A stretch of DNA of 6,218 nucleotides from positions 1-6,218 of the forward strand of contig JADZDZ010000165.1 of the NCBI GenBank assembly GCA_020850785.1, written 5' to 3'. Source of the DNA: Candidatus Sumerlaeota bacterium. GTDB taxonomy: Bacteria > Sumerlaeota > Sumerlaeia > SLMS01. This document shows, piece after piece, positions 1-4,742 of this stretch. How positions within the stretch are numbered: position 1 is the stretch's first letter; each line of letters opens with the position of its first letter. The translations under genes were made by a program, and so were the position numbers. The notes beneath the pieces were generated by a model. It was not told where the DNA came from, ran no database searches, and saw nothing but the letters and a program-made list of their open reading frames with translations.

Positions 1-221
1 CTGCGCGCACCCCCAACGCACAAACCCGCGAAGATCGCGGCGATCCCCACGGCAACGACAACGCGGGGCGCCTTCACCCACGCACCCAAAAAAGAGGCGG
101 TCCTGATGATCGCCAGAAGTACCGCGACAAGCGAGCCCACCGACAACCGCTGGCGCCTCCAGCGACTATCCGCGACAAACAGGATGATGACGAACGCTGC
201 GGCGAATAAAAGAGCGATCAA
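1..221 (-). CDS. Hydrophobic membrane protein, N-terminal part (runs off left edge)
   Basis: The minus strand stays open from a TTG at 221-219 to the window edge, giving 73 residues without a stop. The peptide begins (TTG read as Met) MIALLFAAAFVIILF and is strongly hydrophobic. Likely membrane segments lie at about residues 2-17, 29-49 and 53-70, with a basic Arg-rich turn at about 20-25 (RWRRQR) between the first two. No ATG or GTG lies in frame in the roughly 120 bases upstream that I read, so the TTG, which overlaps the preceding stop as TTGA, is the best start. This implies translational coupling to the MqnA-like gene, although no clear Shine-Dalgarno sequence is visible. I do not recognise the family. 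That it is a membrane protein is well supported by composition; its role is unknown. Confidence 0.55.
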   Translation of the reverse strand, partial: MIALLFAAAFVIILFVADSRWRRQRLSVGSLVAVLLAIIRTASFLGAWVKAPRVVVAVGIAAIFAGLCVGGAR

Positions 222-1087
222 ATGCCAACAGGCCGCCGCGCCGGCATCTCTGTATAGACAGTCATCGGCGGCAGTTGAACGATGCGCGCCTGCTGGAGGT
301 CCTGCGCAAAACGCCGCAGGCTGGTCACCGCATTTCCATCGAAGGCCGTTCGCACGGCGCGTTCGTAAATGGTCTTCATCCCGCTCTGCGACACACCCAC
401 GCGATCCGCGGACTTGTTGGCAATGTCACCGCTTCCCTCATTGCGGCGCGCAACGTCACCGATCTCCTTGTCCAGCCGGTTCAGGTTCGCCCCCTTCCGC
501 GCAACCCAGCAGTGCAGCACATAGGGCAGCTTCGCATATTCATACCACGCCAAACTCAGGTCCCACGAAAACGTGAACACTTCCTTGCGCACCACCATCG
601 CATTCTTCCCCGTCAACAGGTACGCGTCAAAGCCGTCCCTGCCGGAAAGATCATAGTTCTGCGGATCAAGCGGCACGGTGCTCTTCACGAACTCAGGACG
701 CACCATCATCTTCTTCGCAAAGAGGGTCTGCGCGAGGAGGCTCGTCCCATAATCCTCCTGATCCACAAGAACGCGCGTGATCTCCGTGGGAACCACCTTC
801 GAGAAAATCATGAAAAGACGCGACGGACCCAGCAGCGACAGCGCGCTGCACGGAACCACGGAAACTTTTGGCAAGCGAAGCGCTTCCGGCGTCGGCAGAA
901 GCGCCACATCGCACTCATCGGCGGCCACCGTTCGGCGCACTTCCGCCAGCGTCATGCGCCGACAGTTGGCCGTCTTCACAACCTTCTCCAGATCGTGAAC
1001 GATGGGAAGCGTTGTCATGTCATCAAAGTAGACGAGTCGCAGTTTCGAGACGCCTGGCTTGGAACCAATCGGTACTGGCGTATGCAT
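218..1087 (-). CDS. Divergent MqnA/MqnD-family protein (chorismate dehydratase-like)
   Basis: The 289-residue product looks like the menaquinone-biosynthesis MqnA/MqnD family, which has a periplasmic-binding-protein type 2 fold. MqnA dehydrates chorismate to 3-enolpyruvyl-benzoate in the futalosine route. Landmarks run in family order: a first strand with a TTLPI motif (about residues 26-30), DVALLPTPEAL (about 60-70), LLGPSRLFMIFSK (about 85-97), GTSLLAQTLF (about 114-123), and the C-lobe run DAYLLTGKNA, then LAWYEYAKLPYVLHCWVARKG. The length fits the family. It is divergent: from memory, MqnA enzymes usually have a conserved Asn in an LN-x-x-PL motif, and here that position is Thr. Chorismate dehydratase activity is therefore uncertain, and a relative with another small-molecule role is possible. 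Its stop overlaps the probable start of the downstream membrane gene. No other menaquinone genes are in the window. Confidence 0.65.
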   Translation of the reverse strand: MHTPVPIGSKPGVSKLRLVYFDDMTTLPIVHDLEKVVKTANCRRMTLAEVRRTVAADECDVALLPTPEALRLPKVSVVPCSALSLLGPSRLFMIFSKVVPTEITRVLVDQEDYGTSLLAQTLFAKKMMVRPEFVKSTVPLDPQNYDLSGRDGFDAYLLTGKNAMVVRKEVFTFSWDLSLAWYEYAKLPYVLHCWVARKGANLNRLDKEIGDVARRNEGSGDIANKSADRVGVSQSGMKTIYERAVRTAFDGNAVTSLRRFAQDLQQARIVQLPPMTVYTEMPARRPVGI

Positions 1088-1098
1088 GAGGGATAATG

Positions 1099-1104
1099 CT
1101 CCTC
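1099..1104 (-). promoter_or_regulatory. Ribosome binding site of the MqnA-like gene
   Basis: On the minus strand GAGGAG lies 11 bases before the ATG at 1087-1085. The spacing is slightly long, but this is the best Shine-Dalgarno match in the region, and it supports that ATG as the start rather than one further into the gene. Confidence 0.55.
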
Positions 1105-1143
1105 AGGAAGGTTTCGAGATGCCCGCCCCTGTGGGTGCTCACT

Positions 1144-1154
1144 TGACTGAGTCA
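1144..1154. repeat. Perfect palindrome TGACTgAGTCA upstream of the MqnA-like gene
   Basis: The bases TGACTGAGTCA form 5-bp arms around one central base. The element lies 57 bp before the start codon of the MqnA-like gene, in non-coding DNA, so it could be a small operator. No promoter hexamers are clear around it, and a palindrome this short can occur by chance. Confidence 0.3.
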
Positions 1155-1186
1155 GCGTTCAACGTGCCGGGGCATTTTGCTGAGCG

Positions 1187-1199
1187 CAAGGAATCCTTG
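1187..1199. repeat. Perfect palindrome CAAGGAaTCCTTG between DUF507 and MqnA-like genes
   Basis: Six-base arms flank a single central base. It is the second perfect palindrome in the 166-bp gap between the DUF507 stop (1254) and the MqnA-like start (1087). It is not followed by a T-run on either strand, so it does not look like an intrinsic terminator. A regulator site is possible but unproven. Confidence 0.3.
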
Positions 1200-1253
1200 G
1201 CCGATTTTTCATGGAAATCGCAGGATGCAAACAATTGCTGTGATTACGGAGAT

Positions 1254-1538
1254 TCACCACTCCTTCAGGCCCCTCTTCGCCGCAGCAGCCTTCTTCTCCC
1301 GCGCAAAGGCCGCCTGATACTCGCCGCTTCCCGGTGGCGGAAGCGACTTCTGGCGCGCCACGGCCGCGCGGGCCTCCGCATCCAGCACCGAATCCAAATC
1401 CTGATCCTCCTGAAACACACGCGTGATCAGGTCCGCCAGCGTATGCTCCGGCGCCTTCATTTCCACCACGCCGCGGGCGATCATCTCCTTCGCAATGGAG
1501 CGGGAAAGGGCGCGAATTCGCGCATCGGAAAGTCGCAT
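1254..1538 (-). CDS. DUF507 family protein
   Basis: The 94-residue product starts MRLSDARIRALSRSIAKEMI and continues with a helical acidic and basic pattern, including EDQDLDSVLDAEAR at about residues 44-57. The MRLS-x-x-RI-x-x-L-x-x-x-I opening, followed by a short helix, an EDxxLDxxLDxEAR segment and a charged end, is the hallmark of DUF507, a small uncharacterised family seen in several Gram-negative phyla. The C-terminal 25 residues are Lys- and Ala-rich. The frame stays open far upstream to 1853, but that stretch runs antisense into the transporter gene, and the homology begins at the ATG at 1538. No strong Shine-Dalgarno sequence is seen. The gene is divergent from the Nramp gene and shares its upstream region. 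Function is unknown; the family call is fairly secure. Confidence 0.75.
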   Translation of the reverse strand: MRLSDARIRALSRSIAKEMIARGVVEMKAPEHTLADLITRVFQEDQDLDSVLDAEARAAVARQKSLPPPGSGEYQAAFAREKKAAAAKRGLKEW

Positions 1539-1632
1539 GGGATGGATCCGCCAACCGTGAACTGGGAAGGGAGGCTGGATCACCCGCCTCTTTCGGGCAA
1601 TGCGAAGAAAGAAAACCGGGGCACAAATTAGC

Positions 1633-1663
1633 TTGACGTACCGAGTGTACCATAGGCTACAAA
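1633..1663 (+). promoter_or_regulatory. Candidate promoter of the Nramp-usp operon
   Basis: TTGACG at 1633-1638 matches 5 of 6 bases of the sigma-70 -35 box. TACAAA at 1658-1663 is the best -10 candidate (4 of 6), at a long 19-bp spacing. A start near 1670 would leave a leader of roughly 14 bases before the ATG at 1684, in line with the absence of a clear Shine-Dalgarno sequence there. The -35 assignment is stronger than the -10. Confidence 0.4.
1646..1661. promoter_or_regulatory. Imperfect palindrome in the Nramp promoter, possible metal-regulator operator
   Basis: TGTACCATAGGCTACA pairs at 6 of 8 positions about its centre, with intact TGTA and TACA ends. An adjacent GTAC-N5-GTAC pair spans 1638-1650, so GTAC/TGTA-type half sites tile the interval between the -35 and -10 candidates. 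Manganese transporter genes are commonly repressed by DtxR/MntR or Fur-type proteins that bind across such a promoter. The sequence does not match an operator consensus I can name, so the regulator is unassigned. Confidence 0.3.
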
Positions 1664-1683
1664 TAGACGCAGATGCTACACAC

Positions 1684-3066
1684 ATGACCACCAAAATCCT
1701 CTCCAAATCCCCCGAAACGGGCGCCGCGCCGGACCCCGGCTGGCACAGTCCCGTCAAACTTCCCTCACTCCCCGAAGCCTTCTCCACGATTCGCGTGCCC
1801 GAATCGGCGGGCTTCTGGCGCAAGTTGCTCGCCTTCGCCGGCCCCGGCCTCATGGTCGCCGTCGGCTACATGGACCCCGGCAACTGGGCGACCGATCTGG
1901 CGGGCGGCGCGCAGTTCGGCTACACGCTCCTCTCCGTCATTCTGATTTCCAACTTCATGGCGATCCTGCTGCAGCACCTGTCGCTGAAGCTGGGAATCGT
2001 GTCCGGTCGCGACCTCGCGCAGGCATGTCGCGATCACTACTCCAAGCCCGTTTCCCTTGTCCTTTGGGGCTTGTGCGAAATCGCCATCGCCGCCTGCGAT
2101 CTTGCGGAGGTCATCGGCTCCGCCATCGCGCTTAACCTGCTCTTCGGCATCCCCCTTGTGTGGGGCGTGCTGATCACCGCCGCAGACGTCATGGTGATCC
2201 TCTTCATGCAATCGCGCGGGTTCCGCTATGTGGAATGTCTCGTGACGGCGCTGATCATCGTGATCGGCGGCTGCTTCATCTATGAGTTGATCGCATCGCA
2301 ACCGTCCATCATGGGAATCGCGGGGGGCCTGATCCCCACGCCGCAAATCGTCATCAACCCGGACATGCTGTACATCGCCATCGGCATCCTTGGCGCGACG
2401 GTGATGCCGCACAACCTCTACCTCCACTCCAGCATTGTGCAGACGCGCGCCTTCGCACGCGATGATGCGGGCAAAGCCATGGCGATCAAGTACGCAACGA
2501 TTGATTCCACGGTGGCGCTGCTTCTGGCATTCTTCATCAATGCGTCGATTTTGATCCTTGCCGCAGCGGCCTTCCACGGCACGGAACATTCCACCGTGGC
2601 GGACATCACCGATGCCCACAAGTTGCTCGATCCCACGCTGGGGGTGACGATGGCGAGCACACTCTTCGCCGTCGCCCTGCTGGCATCGGGGCAGAACTCC
2701 ACGCTCACCGGCACCATGGCGGGACAGATCGTCATGGAGGGCTTCCTGAACATCCGCCTGCGCCCGTGGATCCGCCGCCTGCTGACGCGGCTTGTGGCAA
2801 TCGTGCCGGCGGTCATCGTCGCGGCGAAGTACGGCGAAGCGGGCGTCGGTCAACTGCTGATCCTCCGCCAGGTCATCCTGTCCCTGCAACTTAGCTTCGC
2901 GGTCGTGCCGCGGGTGCTCGTCACAAGCGACAAGACGAAGATGGGCAGGTTTGTGAACAAGAAATGGCTCGTTGTGGTTGCGTGGTTCATCACGGTCATC
3001 ATCATCGGCCTGAATGCGTATCTGTTGGTGCAAACCATCGGGGATTGGCTGCGGCCCGAATCATGA
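1684..3066 (+). CDS. mntH: Nramp-family divalent metal (Mn2+/Fe2+) transporter
   Basis: This 460-residue inner-membrane protein is a proton-coupled importer of Mn2+ and Fe2+. The Nramp core is intact. TM1 carries the metal-binding DPGN (residues 64-67), in GYMDPGNWATDLAGG. TM6 carries ATVMPHNLYLHSS with the M-P-H triad at 241-243; the Met is the residue associated with selectivity against Ca2+ and Mg2+. The family signature GQNSTLTGTMAGQ lies at 336-348. About eleven hydrophobic segments are present, following a polar, Pro-rich N-terminal tail of about 45 residues. The frame is open to 1600, but the ATG at 1684 is preferred because the promoter-like TTGACG lies inside the extension and the extra residues do not look like the family. 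Its TGA overlaps the ATG of the downstream universal stress protein, so the two form an operon. Confidence 0.93.
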   Translation: MTTKILSKSPETGAAPDPGWHSPVKLPSLPEAFSTIRVPESAGFWRKLLAFAGPGLMVAVGYMDPGNWATDLAGGAQFGYTLLSVILISNFMAILLQHLSLKLGIVSGRDLAQACRDHYSKPVSLVLWGLCEIAIAACDLAEVIGSAIALNLLFGIPLVWGVLITAADVMVILFMQSRGFRYVECLVTALIIVIGGCFIYELIASQPSIMGIAGGLIPTPQIVINPDMLYIAIGILGATVMPHNLYLHSSIVQTRAFARDDAGKAMAIKYATIDSTVALLLAFFINASILILAAAAFHGTEHSTVADITDAHKLLDPTLGVTMASTLFAVALLASGQNSTLTGTMAGQIVMEGFLNIRLRPWIRRLLTRLVAIVPAVIVAAKYGEAGVGQLLILRQVILSLQLSFAVVPRVLVTSDKTKMGRFVNKKWLVVVAWFITVIIIGLNAYLLVQTIGDWLRPES

Positions 3067-3503
3067 CGACACCTTCTGTCTATACACACATTCTGGTTCC
3101 CGTGGAAAACTCACGGTACGACGAAACGATTCTGACCCACATCGTGCCGCTCGCGAAGGTGACCGGCGCGCGCGTGACCATCATCCACGTGGCGGATGGC
3201 TTCATGGCGCGGAACATCGACCGCTTTCCCGATTCGCCGGAAATTCAGGAGGACACGAAGTACCTCGCGCAGTGCCGCGAAAAACTTCACGCCCAGGATT
3301 TCATCGTCGAAGCCGTGCTGGAATTCGGCGAACCGGCGCACAAGATTCTGGAGTACGCGGAAGCCCACAACTGCGACCTAATCGCGATGGCAACGCACGG
3401 TCATCGCGGCCTTGCAGACGTGATTCTTGGCAGCGTCGCCTCCACCATTCGCCACAGGACGAGCATTCCCGTGCTGCTGGTCAAGGCATCGAAGGGCGCC
3501 TAG
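3063..3503 (+). CDS. Universal stress protein (UspA family), coupled to the Nramp transporter
   Basis: The 146-residue cytoplasmic protein has one Usp domain. It opens with the first strand HILVPVENS (residues 9-17), where many relatives have D rather than E. The nucleotide-binding loop is A-T-H-G (110-113), nine residues, then G-S (123-124), followed by the final strand IPVLLVKA. This matches the ATP-binding G-x2-G-x9-G-S/T pattern, except that the first Gly is Ala, a common variant, so ATP binding is likely but unproven. The start overlaps the transporter stop (ATGA), implying translational coupling and equal dosage. From memory, some Nramp proteins carry a C-terminal Usp-like domain, so a regulatory partnership with the transporter is a reasonable inference. 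The stop overlaps the stop of the convergent ada-type gene. Confidence 0.88.
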   Translation: MTTPSVYTHILVPVENSRYDETILTHIVPLAKVTGARVTIIHVADGFMARNIDRFPDSPEIQEDTKYLAQCREKLHAQDFIVEAVLEFGEPAHKILEYAEAHNCDLIAMATHGHRGLADVILGSVASTIRHRTSIPVLLVKASKGA

Positions 3504-4075
3504 GCCGCGGCGTTGCGCGCGCCCCTGCGAAACACCGTCGGCGTCATTCCGCAGTTGCGACTGAAGGCGTCATTGAACCGCCGCAGGCTTCCGAAGCCGC
3601 TGGCGAACGCCACGTCGATCACGCGCAGTTCCGTCTCTACCAGAAGCCGCCGCGCAAGCCGCAGGCGCTCGGCCTGAAGAAGCTCCCGCGGTGAAACCCC
3701 CAACTGGCCGCGAACGATGCGGCGCAACTGGCGCGAACTCACCTCATGATCCCGCGCAAGCTCCTCCACATTCGTCCCGCCACCAAACGGCTCCTCCAAC
3801 CGCGACACGATCAATTGCGTGATGCGCCGCGCGTCATCCACCGGCGCCGCCCCCGGCGTCAGTTCCGGTCGGCAGCGCAGGCACGGCCGAAAGCCTGCCC
3901 GCGCGGCTTCCGCGGCGGTGGCGAAGAAGCGGCAGTTGTCACGCTTCGCCGTCCGCGCCGGACAAATCGGCCGGCAGAAAATCCCCGTGGAAGTCACACC
4001 GAGAAAAAACACTCCGTCGAAACGCGCATCGCGCGCGGTGTAAGCTTCGTAGAAGATTTCATCGCGACGTTTCAT
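3500..4075 (-). CDS. adaA: AdaA-type methylphosphotriester sensor and AraC-family activator
   Basis: The 191-residue regulator senses alkylated DNA by taking a methyl group from a phosphotriester onto a zinc-bound Cys, then activates repair genes. Residues about 5-72 are the Ada zinc domain, with FCRPIC (C34, C38) and PCLRC (C65, C68). The spacing equals that of C38, C42, C69 and C72 in E. coli Ada shifted by four, so C34 is the likely methyl acceptor. Residues about 84-186 are an AraC-type double helix-turn-helix, with VEELARDHEVSSRQLRR and VIDVAFASGFGSLRRFNDAF. The second half resembles the AraC part of Ada-AlkA fusions, but no glycosylase domain follows. The frame extends to ATGs at 4117 and 4171. 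The ATG at 4075 is preferred because the domain begins there and a -10-like CAGAAT (4108-4103) lies just upstream. It is divergent from the methyltransferase gene. Confidence 0.9.
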   Translation of the reverse strand: MKRRDEIFYEAYTARDARFDGVFFLGVTSTGIFCRPICPARTAKRDNCRFFATAAEAARAGFRPCLRCRPELTPGAAPVDDARRITQLIVSRLEEPFGGGTNVEELARDHEVSSRQLRRIVRGQLGVSPRELLQAERLRLARRLLVETELRVIDVAFASGFGSLRRFNDAFSRNCGMTPTVFRRGARNAAA

Positions 4076-4112
4076 TTCCCGTGAACGATAGCGGCCCTTC
4101 CCATTCTGTCCA

Positions 4113-4160
4113 GCCATTTTCGGCCAGCGAAGTGCCCCCCTATTGATGGCCGAAAATGGC
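4113..4160. promoter_or_regulatory. Perfect 14-bp inverted repeat between adaA and ogt, probable shared operator
   Basis: GCCATTTTCGGCCA at 4113-4126 is exactly reverse-complemented by TGGCCGAAAATGGC at 4147-4160, with 20 bases between the arms. Arm centres are 34 bp apart, about three helical turns, so two regulator molecules could bind on one face of the DNA in opposite orientations. The element lies between the two start codons and close to a weak -10 candidate on the minus strand. It does not resemble the E. coli Ada box as I remember it. A stem-loop in RNA is possible, but there is no T-run on either side to suggest a terminator. Confidence 0.6.
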
Positions 4161-4200
4161 GCGACATCCACACGGCGGTTCCGTCATCCTCAAACCATGG

Positions 4201-4207
4201 AAAGGGA
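4201..4207 (+). promoter_or_regulatory. Ribosome binding site of the methyltransferase gene
   Basis: AAAGGGA ends seven bases before the ATG at 4215. The alternative in-frame ATG at 4197 lies just upstream of this site and has no comparable purine tract of its own, so the site decides for 4215 as the start. Confidence 0.6.
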
Positions 4208-4214
4208 TGAACGC

Positions 4215-4739
4215 ATGAACAACACAGACACGATCCGCTTCAGCATCGTTGCCACGGACCTTGGTCCGCTACTGGCCGCCGCGAGCGACAAGGGCCTTTG
4301 CGCCGTATTCATGGATGATAATCGCGAGGAAATGAAGCGCGAACTCAAACGGCGCTTCCGCCATTCGATCATCAGGGAGGGTGGCGCGGAAAAAATCGCT
4401 GCCAGAGTTGCGCGACTGATCAAGTCGCCACTCCCCGTCTACGACGGTCCCTTGGATTTGCGCGGAACGGAATTGCAGCGCGCCGTGTGGAATGCGCTGC
4501 AAAAAATCCCTGCGGGCCAAACCACCACCTACACGAAAATTGCGGAGAAAATCAGTCGCCCCGATGCAGTGCGCGCGGTGGGAACCGCCTGCGGCGCGAA
4601 TCACGTTTCGCTTGTGGTGCCATGTCATCGCGTTGTGCGCCGCGACGGCGCTCTTGCGGGCTATCGCTGGGGGCTTGCGCGAAAGGAAAAGCTGATTCGC
4701 TGGGAAAGGGAGGCGATGGAGCAGAAGAAGAAACGCTGA
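4215..4739 (+). CDS. ogt: Methylated-DNA--[protein]-cysteine S-methyltransferase (Ogt/AdaB type)
   Basis: The 174-residue suicide repair protein moves the alkyl group from O6-methylguanine (or O4-methylthymine) to its own Cys. The acceptor motif PCHRV is at residues 136-140, with the nucleophile at C137. The C-terminal domain begins with DLRGTELQRAVWNALQKIP (81-99), where the usual Phe before Gln is Leu. GQTTTYTKIAEKI and AVRAVGTACGANH, with the helix-turn-helix and the Asn hinge, follow. The GYRWGLARKEKL ending is the style seen in the C-terminal half of E. coli Ada rather than the shortest Ogt proteins. A Lys-rich tail closes the protein. In-frame ATGs at 4146 and 4197 are less likely starts. 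Divergence from adaA and the intergenic inverted repeat suggest induction by the methylated regulator. Its stop sits three bases from that of the convergent membrane protein gene. Confidence 0.93.
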   Translation: MNNTDTIRFSIVATDLGPLLAAASDKGLCAVFMDDNREEMKRELKRRFRHSIIREGGAEKIAARVARLIKSPLPVYDGPLDLRGTELQRAVWNALQKIPAGQTTTYTKIAEKISRPDAVRAVGTACGANHVSLVVPCHRVVRRDGALAGYRWGLARKEKLIRWEREAMEQKKKR

Positions 4740-4742
4740 ATG

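Noticed and set aside
275..1096. Plus-strand open frame of 273 codons
   Set aside because: It is antisense to the MqnA-like gene, and its product is rich in Arg and His with no recognisable domain.
1202..1220. Stem CGATTT/AAATCG downstream of the DUF507 stop as a terminator
   Set aside because: The stem is only 6 bp and AT-rich, with no T-run following on the minus strand.
1539..1853. N-terminal extension of the DUF507 frame
   Set aside because: The extension runs antisense into the Nramp coding region and across its promoter, while DUF507 similarity starts exactly at the ATG at 1538.
1765..3033. Long minus-strand open frame of 422 codons
   Set aside because: It lies wholly antisense to the Nramp gene, and its product is rich in Asp, His, Arg and Gln runs typical of a GC-rich shadow frame; the plus-strand product has clear family motifs.
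4076..4171. Longer adaA starting at 4117 or 4171
   Set aside because: The extra residues are outside the Ada domain, and they would place the start inside or beyond the inverted repeat and the -10-like CAGAAT.
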